Origin: Oenanthe sinensis
Lineage: Eukaryota; Streptophyta; Magnoliopsida; Apiales; Apiaceae
Assembly (NCBI GenBank): GCA_028671895.1
Contig: CM053801.1
Span: 16,839,375 to 16,903,374, forward strand
Direction: 5' to 3'
Length of the DNA stretch: 64,000 nucleotides
Positions 1-11,640 of this stretch are shown in pieces (positions within the stretch are counted from its first letter, which is position 1; each line of letters opens with the position of its first letter). The notes beneath the pieces are model-generated. The model ran no database searches. It had not been told where the DNA came from and saw only the letters and a program-made list of their open reading frames with translations. The position numbers and the translations under genes were made by a program.

Positions 1-778
1 ATTCTAATTACACTGACTATCTCATGAAATTTGGTAATGATTAGTTGTTTACTTCAAGAAGCCCCAAGAGCTAGTTCCCACTTCTTCCCTATCAAATTAG
101 TAATTGTTCACTCGTCACTTCCTTCCTCCATCTTACTGTTACAATCACCGTCTTTTCCTATATTAACCACAGCATCAGTATTCTTTGTGAATTGCGTAAT
201 CTAATATCTTATTACATGTTTCCCAAATTAAAAATTTCTCTTCCCCTTCATTCTTTTTTAAAACTTTAATAATAGCTTCTTTTTCTTTCTATCATGGCTT
301 CTGCCGCTGGCTTCATTCCTTTGCAATATAATAAATTTGAAATTTTTAGAAGAACACATTTGGGTAAGAGTATGTTGTGAACAGAACAGCAGTACAGAAG
401 TAGAATCAGTACTACCATTGCAACTTGTCGTTTCACCAGTGGTTTGTCTCAGAAAATACAAAATATGCTAAGTCTTTAAAATAGTCTCATTGTATTTAAG
501 GAGATAACTAGAAACTAAACAGTCTTATAGTATGACATGACATGACGATGGCGCGTTCCTTGAATTTGTTGATCCTGTTCAACTATTGTATACACTAGTA
601 AATTTCTTATCTATCTTGTAAATTATAAAATCACATTTAAGTTTCATATTTAACTTTTGAGTCATTGAATCACATGTCTTTAAGTTGCTTATTGTATCGT
701 TTTCTTCTTACTTATTTGAATTGTTTCATTTATTAAACTTTTGACAAGTTTTCTTTGACTTTGAAAACAATACATCAG
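1..778. other. Upstream region of the DnaJ gene, 5' exon(s) not resolved
   Basis: The first confident exon of the gene to the right starts at 779 in phase 0, so at least one upstream coding exon is needed, here or to the left of the window. A possible start at 294 (Met-Ala-Ser-Ala-Ala) runs to a good donor near 364 (GGGTAAGAG) but ends in phase 1, which does not fit the exon at 779. I call no exon in this stretch. Confidence 0.5.
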
Positions 779-3700
779 ACATACATTAAATATGAAACAC
801 GTCAAAAGCGAGCTGATGCAAAGAGAGCCCTGAAGAATCTCCTCTTTCATAATGGTTCCTGCAAAACAACTTATGAGGTATGCAGTTTTATAAATACTGA
901 TGAGAATCCTTTGTGATATTTCATTTTGAACACATGTTATGAGTAATCTTTTTTTCTAAAACGATTCTATTTGTTGGGCTTGAATTCTCATAGTTTTCGA
1001 ATTCATATTTTTTTTTTAAAACCAACATTACTTAACTTATAACTTATAAGTACTTAGAGTTGATTGTGTCATTAATTCACACGGGAAATGAAATTGCAAA
1101 GTGGTTCTTGGTTTTTGGTATCTTGGGAATGCAGAGTATTAGCAACTGAAAAGAAAAGAGAACTAAATTCTTTCATTTTTAACCCAGGGTTACATACTCA
1201 CTAACTCGCCTACACTGAGCCTGGAATTGCAGATACAATTGTGTTAATTGTTATATAGACAATACTTTTTGTTCAAATGTTTAAAGGCCTATAATCATGT
1301 ACAATTATTTTTTATTAATATTGCTTGCATATTTATGATGATTGCTATCTATCTTGTAGTACTTCAAGTCATTCCCATCATCGACTCTTGTGATGATACT
1401 AACATTTAGCAATTGTACTAATTTTGTGGTTTTATGCATTATACTAGTCGGGGTTGGCTTGGGGAATCTTTTGACCTACATTGCTTTATAAAGAGACACA
1501 TTCTGAGCTATGTATATGTGTAATACATTTTTTTGTAGAAAAAGTGTTAACACTCTTCTCATATCCTAGTGGTAGCCCATATCAGAAGTACTGGACCCCC
1601 AGAGTTTACCTAAATTCAAGTTATTCAACTGGTTGCGTAAGTTCCAGTTATTCAACCACTGCTTGACATAGGAACATATTCTACCAAAAGTTTACTAATA
1701 TTTTTCTATTTGTCGTAACCATACCGAAATTTGAGCTATGTTCTTACTTCCTATTTAGCTCCCATTACTGTCTGTAACTGTAAGTGCTTATGTTTCATTG
1801 TTTGTACTTGAGTCTGTATACGACTCGTAGCATGAATTGAATATCCACGCAGTCTGAATTTTGTTTTAAGTTCATTTTTTTAGAGTTTTTGAGCAGTATA
1901 TATGTAGACAGATAATATGTATGTCCTTTTGGTCATTTGAGGTCTTCTTTTCTAAAGAATTTTTTAGTAATAATTAATTAAGCAAAAAGCACTGTGGTTG
2001 AACTATTGTCTCACTTGGTGTCTCCTTTTCAGTAATGTTGCCTCATTAGTAATACTCTTTTTATTTAGTAAAACTCCGCCGTTGAGACTCTCTTTCTCAA
2101 GTCAGCAGAGAGGGAGAAAAGTGTTCAAGATCGACTGCTAAAAGGTGTGCATTGAATGGCTCCCCTTAACTCTGTATTTTCTATTCAGGATGTGCATAGT
2201 AAAGTGGAAACTACAAACATTTGGGGTCAAGAGAAGAGAGATCACTCTAATATTTCAAACAAAAAAGGAAGATCAAAGTCTTCTGCTCGTTCATCTAAAG
2301 CTCATCACCACAAAAAGAAGTGTTAGTTTATCATTTATTTCTGATTTCTTTCCGTACATCCTGTGGTCATCTGTGCAGACTACTTTATACAAAGTCACTT
2401 CAAGTAAAAGATCAGTGATAGATGTCATAGCCTCATAGGCTCATTGTATTGGCTAATTTCATGATAACATTCCGATTTTATTTGTCTTTTGTATATGGTG
2501 TGGCAGATCAATCTAGTAGAAAGAGCCCATTCGAAGATTGTGATGGATATTCCGAGACATTCTTTCAAGCAACTTTTGGGGGTAGATGCTATACTTGGTC
2601 ATACAGATCGGCAGGAGAATATTCTTTTCAAAGTTCATCATCTGGATTTGAGTGGAGAGAGCATTCAAACTGGACTGACAGTAATAGAGATTGGGATGCT
2701 GCACATGAAACGTATTCTGACAGAGAATCATGTTTTCCAGGTTCATCTTCTGATAGAACAATTCTTGGTCTGCCTATAACCGGTCCTTTGAAAATTGAAG
2801 ATGTCAAAACTGCGTAAGTGTCTTTTTCTTCTGTGCTTGTCTAAAAATCTAAGAATGATATTGTTATCCAAGAAGGTTTCTTTAATATGTTTCTTAAAAT
2901 TATGAAAGTGAATTACGAATACCAAGCGGCGTGTTATATTTTTTAATACTTGACTGAGATATCTTGTGACAAATCTATTTGCAGTTTCCGCTTGTCTGCT
3001 TTGAAATGGCATCCTGATAAGCATCAAGGCCCAACACAGGTTCGCCCATAAGCTTTTTCCTCCTAAATGGTATATGTATGCTTTACTAATGTGTTCGATT
3101 TGATGAAGCAACCTGATCACCTGTTTATTTTTTATTACAATTTTTGTCTTGTAGATATGTACCTGCAAAACTTCTAGATCATGTTTAATTGTAGATATGT
3201 ACCTGCAAAACTTCTAGGTCATGCTTAAAATAAAGCCCTACCCCTAAAGACAATTGAATTTGTCCTCCACAAACACTTGCAACAACCCTAGCCTAGATGG
3301 AGTCCACCAAAATTTGATCTCTTATCGCCTCCTAATGAATGATTTTGTTTCTTAGAGTTCATGTAGTATGTAGGGATCAACACTGATCCACTCCCTGGTG
3401 GTTTTTCTAGAATTGGTTGTCCATGCCAGATTGTTTTTGCTGCATATGTTGTTTTCGTTAAGACAGAAGAAAAGTATTTAGAACCAAACTCAAGCAGACA
3501 TATGAATAGTTAGTGTTATGCCCAATATTCGGGCATGGGTCCCAAACAGCCCCAATATCATAGTTGCTTGGCTCACTTCGCCGATGGGCCTAATTGACAT
3601 CGAAGTCCATCTCCAGTTTGCGTTGCTAGGGACGGCCAGAATATTATAAGGGACCTGACCTGCGTTAGGTTGCAACGCTAGCCCATCGGTCTTGGGCGCG

Positions 3701-5820
3701 CTTCGCCATATCTTATGAATGACCTGACTTGATCTCAACCGCATGAACATGGAGAGAGGAGAACCGGCTCCAGTCCGTTTCGCTACTTGTCTCCTCTTTC
3801 GGATCACATAGATCTTGTATAAGAGGGACCCCGGTTCGGGTCGCATACATGGTCTGCTATGTCCCGGATCGCCTCGCTAGCCCGAGCCCGAGGTACTTAG
3901 CATGAATTATGGATAATTAACCGGAAAACTCCTAGCCTCGTGAGCTCACCTCACTTGATATTATTTACAGATCTGAAGACTACGGAAAGCCCTACGGGGT
4001 AATATCGACTACAAAAGGCCCTACGGGGTAATATCTCAACATAATTATCTATCTGAAAACAGCTAACTCTACGGGCTCATATCTTAACAATACCTGGAAG
4101 AGATCCGTTCGGGATCGCATCTACATACTTTACGCGAGGCCATGCCATATCGCGTACAACTTCCTACGGGGCCTCGTTGCTCTGCAACTCCATGACAGTC
4201 CCCACAGCCGTTCGAACTTGGTCATGGTAGCTATAGTTGGACTTCTGGATGCTGGCCCCTCACGTCTATGGACTTGGGCCCTGATGGACCGGACCAATAC
4301 CTAGCCCGTGTAGGTAACTTGTCCTCCAAAAACTACGTGTGGCTTGAAGCCCTATAAATAAGGTACGTGTTTGGAAGCAAGAGAGTGCATATATTCTCTG
4401 ACCTTCTAACGAATCGACGGTAGAATCGACGGCAAGATCAGCTACCTGAATCCATCACTTTCCACCCGTGTTCTCCGCGTTCTTCATCAAATTCATCAAC
4501 AAATCATCGTAAATCATTGTATTTTGCTCCGTGATTTCAGCACACCTCCGTTATTACGGTTATACCAGGTTATCCCAATAGCAGTTAGGATCGGTTGGTG
4601 AAGGATGACTACATAGAATGAAATTCAAGCAGGAACATGGACCTTTGGAATTTGTTAGTTAAATCCCAACTGTAGGAATATGCAGAACTAGACATGAGAA
4701 GTTACTGGTCAATGTTATGCTGCTTGTAAATAATAAGACCTGGCGAACTATAATTGGAAGGTAATTAAGTAAAAATGGTCAAACTAACTTGTGATACGAT
4801 GGCATGTTAGTCATTTCTGAAAAAAAAAAGGGGCAAAGCCATGTATTAGAAAAAAGGAAAAAATTATCTATCTACAGATGGATTGCACAAGGCAAATTTA
4901 GAAGTTGGATTGCCTAGTAGTTTATTATGTCTTAATCAAATTAAGTTCTTACAAAGAAACATTAGATTATTGAGTTATTTATATGATATACGTATAAAGA
5001 AACATCAATGTACAATATATGCAATTTAGAAATGTCATAAATATATTACTTGTAAGTACCCAAATAAAACAAGTCGCTAACCATGGTACCATTTGTTTGT
5101 GAGGATTCTGTAGTTCCAGACATTTTCAATTTTTGTACCTATTAAACCTTAGTACAACTGGTGCTTTGGTGCTTTGTTGATTATTTGTTCTTATGATAGA
5201 ATTTGTGGTTTTTTAAAATTTAATAACTTTTCAAACTTTATAACTAGGACATGGATTTGGTTTAATTGATGTAATTTGAGGATTGGTAGTTTAGGAGCTT
5301 ATCCCTGCAATTTCTTGCCATTTCAGTGAACTTAAACATAAAATTTAAATGTAATAACTAACAATAAACAATGAATATTTTATTATGTTGTCGTGTCCAT
5401 TTATTCCTATGAAAGTCTGAGCTTCTGAGAAATAAATCCTTGCTAGGTCACAGTAAGTATATTTATATATAGATATTACCAATTTGATGAACTTGATCTG
5501 AACAAATTTGGTGAAGTCTCTCAACTTAAATTAAACACTTTGCAAAAGTGTAATATACCTATGTCACATTTGTTTGCTAACTCGTGGTTGTGTAGTAGGA
5601 CTATCTATACTAACTTCTATAGTATTTGGGACTAGTTACCACTTATTCATTTGATGATGATATTACTAACTTTGTATTTGTTTCATTTTTAAGCTTTTTT
5701 TCCTTTTTGATCAAGAGTGCTTACAAGAAAAATGCAATTTGTCAGGCAATAGCAGAAGAGAAATTCAAACATTGTGCTGATGCATATAAATCACTGTGCA
5801 ACGCGCTGGCCTCAGCTTGA
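779..5820 (+). CDS. J-domain (DnaJ-like) co-chaperone protein, 5' end missing
   Basis: Five exons join in frame with GT-AG borders: 779-877, 2189-2321, 2507-2813, 2985-3039 and 5746-5820, giving 222 codons plus TGA. The N-terminal part is basic (RQKRADAKRALKNLL, then a Lys/Ser/His-rich stretch). An aromatic, Ser-rich middle follows (FQATFGGRCYTWSY, GFEWREHSNW). The C-terminus is a J-domain: LPITGPLKIEDVKTAFR, then LKWHPDKHQG with the HPD tripeptide that stimulates Hsp70 ATPase, then AEEKFKHCADAYKSL. This order matches a plant family of DnaJ-domain superfamily proteins with the J-domain at the C-terminus, often predicted organellar. The function of this member is not known to me. The last intron is 2.7 kb and contains a solo LTR, which splits the J-domain just after HPD. 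The start codon was not identified. Confidence 0.85.
3149..3228. repeat. Two-copy tandem repeat, 40-bp period
   Basis: Two near-identical 40-bp units sharing TAGATATGTACCTGCAAAAC lie in the last intron of the DnaJ gene. They differ at about two positions (CTAGATCATGTTT versus CTAGGTCATGCTT). A recent local duplication. Confidence 0.85.
3514..4583 (+). mobile_element. Solo LTR (1,070 bp), probably Ty3/gypsy
   Basis: The block begins TGTTATGCCC, ends CCCAATAGCA and is flanked by the 5-bp direct repeat GTTAG (3509-3513 and 4584-4588). The ends form the short inverted repeat TGTTAT/ATAGCA with one mismatch. A TATA box (CCCTATAAATAAGG) at 4353-4360 gives the orientation. There is no internal coding region or second LTR, so recombination between two LTRs probably removed the rest. 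Base composition is richer in G+C than the surrounding intron. The gypsy assignment rests only on length and style and is tentative. Confidence 0.85.
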
Positions 5821-6453
5821 GCACCGAGGCTTTATTACAGTCCTTTTGATTATTAAAGTATCTTCTCTAATCTACCTTTTCGTTTGTCAATTAAACTAAT
5901 ATAATAATAATAAAGTGGTGTGTATATTGGCATGCTGAAGGCACAAAGCATAATTGTGAGCACAGCTTCCTATTAGTGTCTAGTTTCTTTAGCAGCAAAT
6001 GCGAACTTCTGGTTTGGTTAGCGTCGGAGAGTTGTCTAACGATGGCCAGGTAAACTGGTAATTGTACTTTATTCTTTTGTTAATTGAATGATTATAATAA
6101 AAAGCAAATAAAGTACAGAATCCATTCCCTCGAGAATAAATAACCAACAAAAGGCTAAGTGGCCCCTCGCAACAGTACAGGCAAACAGGCAGAAAACAAA
6201 TTAAATGCTAAAAGAAAGGTACTGATACATTAGTTGAAATAGAGGAGGATCTTTTATTGAGTTCGTCATGGACATGTTTATTCTATGGAGCTTGTGCTGA
6301 ATAAACTGCTTAATCAAGTCAAAGTAAATGATCATATCACTCAATCACAACCTACATATAAGGCTAACATTTATACCAATAGCTGCCTAAAGATCAAATG
6401 AGTACCTGGAAATTTTTATATGAACGTAGACTACTCTATTCCACGGCACCAAC
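5821..6453. other. Intergenic, no gene seen
   Basis: This is the 3' flank of the DnaJ gene. It probably contains the 3' UTR, with AT-rich polyadenylation-like sequence near 5850-5920. No long ORF or repeat structure is recognised. Confidence 0.5.
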
Positions 6454-6780
6454 TCACCAAGCTAGAACGATGGTTAAAGACTGCCAGATGACAATAGGCC
6501 ACAGAATATGAGCACTGCTAAAATGAAAATTTTGCAAGAGGGGCGATTTGCCTAACCATGAGTCCTTCCAAAAGCAGATGCCCCTGTCATTACCAATCTT
6601 GAAAGAGATACATCGAGAAGCCACTACTCTAGCACCAACAGATTTCCGGAGACACCAAGAGCATTTAGAAGGAACTTTCTTTGGATCTCTTAACCCCAAA
6701 ACGCCCACCCCTGTCCTTTGGGGAACATTATTGCTTCCAAACCACTTTATAGGAACAAGAGAGGAGTTTCCAGCCATAAA
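6454..6780 (-). pseudogene. Fragment of a non-LTR retrotransposon (LINE) polyprotein
   Basis: The reverse strand encodes about 107 residues with a stretch typical of plant LINE polyproteins downstream of the reverse transcriptase: SWCLRKSV, ISFKIGNDRGICFWKDSWL, GKSPLLQNF. That is the region of the Trp/Cys-containing RVT-associated zinc-binding domain. No RT, endonuclease or poly-A tail is attached. It is a short, isolated relic. Confidence 0.65.
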
Positions 6781-7310
6781 AATCTAGCGACAACAGACTG
6801 AATTTTTCAATAAACATTTAGGGTGGAATAGATAGGACTTGGGAGAACAATGTAGACTCCAAATTCTGTGCAGGGCTTATTAACTAGAGGAGCGCTAGCA
6901 GCTACTTAAGTTTAGTAGTAATTAAAGAATCAATGGCAATCCAAGAGAAGTTAGGCAGGTCAAACAGGACTTTGTAGGTTGGGTTTCAAACCAGGTATTG
7001 AGCCGAAAACAGTTGTGCAATCTAGCAAAATCTAAATTGAATTAAAATCACCTCTGCTGAACATAAGGATAGCATCTGCAATGGTGAGGTGACTTGGTCA
7101 ATTCCATGCAGGTTTCCGTTAAAATTTGAATTCTTGCATATCAGCTGTTTCTCTCACAAAAGAAATTAAAGCCTCCATGGCAATTACGATGAAATGTAGG
7201 GAAATAGCTGGGTGTTGATAGAAAATTGTCGTATTTATAATCAGCTATATCGATTACGCAACACTAAGTTTGTAAAGAAAATGCAATTATCCCCAAGCCC
7301 ATTATCAAAT
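6781..7310. other. Intergenic, no gene seen
   Basis: Unremarkable AT-rich sequence between the LINE fragment and the Mutator-like element. It ends in the 9-bp target duplication TTATCAAAT at 7302-7310. Nothing else is recognised. Confidence 0.5.
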
Positions 7311-8204
7311 TGGGTTAAACATCAAGCACCTCATTGCAATTTCTGGATTATTATATGATGATTTTTGAACTTTCCATATATTACGTTCGTTCAAATATAT
7401 CACTATGATCACTTTTTATAAAAGTGTATCAAAACGATTACCGTGTTTTGCAGATTGTATCAAATGTTAGATTCAAATCATTTATTGGTCAAAAAAATGT
7501 ATATCATCAATTTATCCGTTATCTTTTGAGTTGGCGCTGATATGGATATACCTGGATGCTGACTAGATTGCTGAAAGGGATTAGATGATTAAAAAGGAAA
7601 GAAACTTAATTTTTCACTTTCTATTTGAAACAACAAACCCTAATTTGCCCTAATGTATTTCATCTCAATTATAACTGAAGAATCTTAAATTAGGAAAAAT
7701 TATGGCAATAAGGATGAGCTCTGCTGGTGAATTACTCATGATGCTTAATGAGAATCTTGAAAATCATTCTCATCAATCTCATCTCCTCTATCTATCCATA
7801 TGTGTATGTGTGTATCTGTGTAATTATATAAATACGTTTAAGTTTGTAGCAGAGAACTTGATCTAGAAATGAGTGTGTTTTCAACAAGTTTCAAAGATAA
7901 AACAACTAGTTTTCTATATAGATTTTGGGTCAGGAGAATCTTAGGATTTTCCGGAAAAGAGTCGATGTTTGAGAAATAATTTTCAGTGAAACAAAATGTG
8001 TATTGGGTATAACCTTGCGAATTTAGCTGCCAGGCCAACAAATTTATGCTGATTGTTAGTCATTTTATTGACCGTTAAATATAAGGTTCACTCTGACATT
8101 TGATACAATTTGAAGAAAATAGTGATCACTTTAATACAGTTTTGAAAAGAGTGATCAAAGTGATATTTTTGGACGAAACAAATGAGGCACTTGATATTTA
8201 ACCC
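7311..8204. mobile_element. Non-autonomous Mutator-like element (MULE), 894 bp
   Basis: Flanked by the 9-bp direct repeat TTATCAAAT (7302-7310 and 8205-8213), the size used by Mutator transposases. The ends are long, imperfect inverted repeats of roughly 170-190 bp: GGGTTAAACATCAAGCACCT on the left, and the reverse complement of the right end reads GGGTTAAATATCAAGTGCCT. Further matching blocks include TGATCACT and TTGTATCAAATGT. The middle (about 7500-8040) has no transposase and no convincing captured gene. The ORFs in it are short and unsupported. Confidence 0.85.
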
Positions 8205-8377
8205 TTATCAAATATCTAAACTATCACTGAAATCAAAATCAGCAGCCTCACAAACCCTACAATTTTACACAATCCAGCAAAACAGAAGGTACTTGAACTG
8301 GATAGTTAAGAAACTGCTGTTATGTAAGTATATACAAAGGATATGCAGGAGAACAAAAAATCAATACTCGGAAAAAC

Positions 8378-8451
8378 ATATCAATCCAGATTCCTGCCTA
8401 TGTAGACAAATAAAATATCAATCCAGATTCCTGCCTATGTCAACAAATAAG
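8378..8451. repeat. Two-copy tandem repeat, 37-bp period
   Basis: Two units sharing ATCAATCCAGATTCCTGCCT occur in direct succession, just downstream of the MULE target site. A local duplication of unknown significance. Confidence 0.8.
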
Positions 8452-9046
8452 TTCGAACATTAATCCACCAGCAGAGTATTCAAACCATTGAGATGAAGAT
8501 ATTGCCGCTCTGAGTAAGAAAAGAAGGGAATCTAGGATTTGGATTACAAATTGCTTCGAGTTGACTCCACAGTCCAACAAGGTACTACCTGGTTCTATTA
8601 GCCACAATCCGCAAGTCGACCATTGAACAAACATCAGCTAGATTCAACAGCTTCAGAATCTTGAAATCAATGGTAATTCAGAAGTAGCATATCTTTATTG
8701 ATTATACTGGAAATTATACTGCAAGTAAATCATTACAAAAACATCTACAGACATACAATATAAGGAAGAACTTCCAAAATTATACGATTACAACATAACA
8801 TTGCATTACATAACAACACCATAATGGTCTCTCACACACAATATATATCACGCCAAAAATTGATGAATATAGAACAAAAAACTACATGATATTACTTCCC
8901 GGTCTCTGCCTCAATTAGAAAGTTCTTGACTTGGTACACATGCACAAAAACAAAACCCATTGTCATCAGCCCCTACGACTTTATGACTATTAAGCACTTA
9001 TAGTTATCATATTGTTGCACATTCACTTCAGTCTCGACAAATTAAT
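8452..9046. other. 3' flank of the trihelix gene
   Basis: No coding signal is seen. It lies downstream of the reverse-strand trihelix gene and probably holds its 3' UTR. Confidence 0.45.
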
Positions 9047-11640
9047 TCAGCCACAATGCTCAGTGATTGCCTTTAAAGGATTCTTGTTAGCAACAACATG
9101 ATAGTCAACATCCAATTCATCATCACAAACATCATCATCATCATCATCCGCATCTTCATCATCTGGAGTCCGATCAACATTTTCACTTTCTCCAATATCT
9201 TTTCGCGCCGACTCTAGTATCACTTGTTCGCGTTGATGACCTATCATTTGCATCAAAATGTCCTCAGGCTTCAAGTTACAGCCAGAGCTATCCGAAGTAC
9301 TATGGTCGAACTTTTTCAACCTCTTTTCGTATAGCGAATCCAGCATGTCAAAATATGGACATGTTTTCGAATCTTGACGACGTTTCTTGTCGCTTTCTTT
9401 GACTCTCCTGTAATACTTGTTAATGTTCTCCCATTTCTCCTTACACCTCTTGGAACTTCTATCATAACCAAGCCTCATCATGGCAGATGAAACCTCCTCC
9501 CATACCGATCCCTTTGACCCAGTATCACTATATTGCATGTCCAAATTTTCTCTTACTGTAATTAAAGCTTCCACTTCAGCTTTTGGCCACCGAGAAGAAG
9601 GAAAACCAGTAGAATAATGGACGATACTCTTTGTGATCGGTGAACTCTCACGAATATTGTATTGTGGTTGCGGCATACTTAGAATTTTTTCCAATGGAGT
9701 TGAGATCATGGGTAACTGCAATGAAGGTGATTGCTCTGAAATCTTTTGCAAGAAAGAAAGAACAGCAGCATCTTTTGCTGCAGAAGTGGAGCGTTCATGG
9801 GCAAGAATTCCTTGTTCTCTTTTCTTTGTAGCCAATTGTTGTGCCCTCCACTCTTCTTCTCTATTCATACGATCTTTCTCAAGCTTTTCAATTGCTTCTA
9901 TAAACTTCTTTTGCAAATTCTCTTGCCTCTCCAAAACTTGCTTCATCAATCCATTAAAATATTCCATCAATTTTCTCTTTTTCTTGACATGTCCTCTCCC
10001 GGAAGAGGAAGTGGTAGACGTGGATGTGTCCATGACCTCAAAAATTGGATTTGAGGTATCACCGTGAGGTACCTGACTTACCGGTTTTACCATCATTACA
10101 GAATCACTTGTGGGTTTAGGCATAGACATTGTTGGCTCCATCAGATATGTTTGTTTGTCTTGGTTTATTGGATACGAGGATTGATTGTCGAAAATCTCAA
10201 GCTGCTCATAATATCGGTAATTCTTACCATCCTGTCTACCAGACTTACCCTCTTTCGTTCTCCTGTGATACTTATAAATGTTCTCAAACTTCTCTTTGCA
10301 CTTCTTTGCGCTCCTAGTGTACCCATACTCGGCTAATTTCCTGCATAAGAAAAGTTCCATAATTTTAAGCTATCAATTGTGCTCTTGCAACTTCAAATTC
10401 AAACAACAAAACAAAATCCAATACAAAACATAAATAACATCGTGCAACTACTACAAGTACTCACTACATAACCTCAAACAATCAATAACAACACTATAAA
10501 AAGTTCGGACATTCTAATAATACTACAGAGAAAGAAAAGAAAAAATGCATAAAACATGTGCACACGTTAAGGAGTGTGAGTATTGAAAAAAGTATTCTTT
10601 GTGGAAATCCAGATTAGCACTTCACTATATACGAAAAAAATTGTAAAATCTCGTCTAATAACTAACTAATAAAAAAAGTAATAAGTTTCTATTCCAACAC
10701 GTAACAAAAAGGACAATATACAGGATGGGTAGAAAGAGTTGTGATACTTGGCTATTCAGGATATGAAAGAACGTACCAATCCTAAGGATTCATCGAATTA
10801 ATTGTGAATCCAACACACCAATAGAAATATATAGAGTCCTGTTCCAGCATAACCCTTTTTTTGGCTAATTTGTCTACAAAAATTTTAAACTACAAATTTA
10901 AAAAAAAATCCAGAAAGCACTAAACAAATAGACAAGAATCACCAAATATACAAATAAGATCACTATATAATCTGACATAGAAAATTAGAAATACAGTTCA
11001 CAAATATAAGATTCTCCAAAGTTTAACATAAAATCAGTAATTAGTACATATACAAAATAAAATTCACCAAAATTACATATAACATCGGCTGTTAGTAGAG
11101 TTTGTAGGCTAAAACGAGTCGTCTTTGAATTCTGAACATGAGCCTATAAAACTGAATGACTTGAGAAACCAAATTAAACAGACAATAGTCACGAAGCTGA
11201 CTATACAAACAAACAAAGCTAACAACATACACATATACAAAAAAAATCTTATAATTTCTTCAAATAACATAATTTGTTGTTTTAGAGCAACTCTATCAAG
11301 ATATAAACACTATATAATCTGTAGAAACCAAATTAAACACAAGCTAAACATGTAGCTCAACTGGAACAATACAGAAAACTAATAAACAAAACAGATAGAT
11401 ACAGAAATTGTAAGTATACCTAGAAACTTCATCCCAGAGAGGGGCCTTAAGATTTGAGTCTCTAAAAGCTTCATCCATACTCTGTCTGACTTGCAACAAA
11501 ACAAGAGTCTCCTGACGAGGCCACCGGTTACCGGCTGAGTTCCGGTCACCCTCATCTCCACCAGCTGAATCTGACCCAACACCACCACCCTCATTTCCGA
11601 GATTTACGGCGGCGGCGCCACCGGAATCAACCACCAACAT
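9047..11640 (-). CDS. GT-2-type trihelix transcription factor
   Basis: Two exons, 11420-11640 and 9047-10340, join across a 1,079-bp GT-AG intron to give 504 aa. The intron splits an Arg codon inside the first DNA-binding domain, between WDEVS and KLAEYGY. The N-terminal trihelix is at about 39-105 (NRWPRQETL, LWDEVSRKL, KKCKEKFENI). The second is at about 323-393 (SRWPKAEVEAL, VWEEVSSAM, KRCKEKWENINKYYRR), each followed by a tyrosine/basic helix. Between them are a basic KKKRK at about 193-197, a likely nuclear signal, and a charged coiled coil at about 197-272. The C-terminus is very acidic (DADDDDDD). Two trihelix domains plus a central coil define the GT-2/GTL1 subfamily, which binds GT elements in promoters in the nucleus. 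Which paralogue this is cannot be decided here. The start Met lies at the head of a Gly/Ala-rich leader. Confidence 0.93.

Noticed and set aside
294..364. Possible first exon of the DnaJ gene (ATG at 294 to donor GGGTAAGAG)
   Set aside because: It ends in phase 1, whereas the next supported exon (779-877) needs phase 0. No bridging exon was found.
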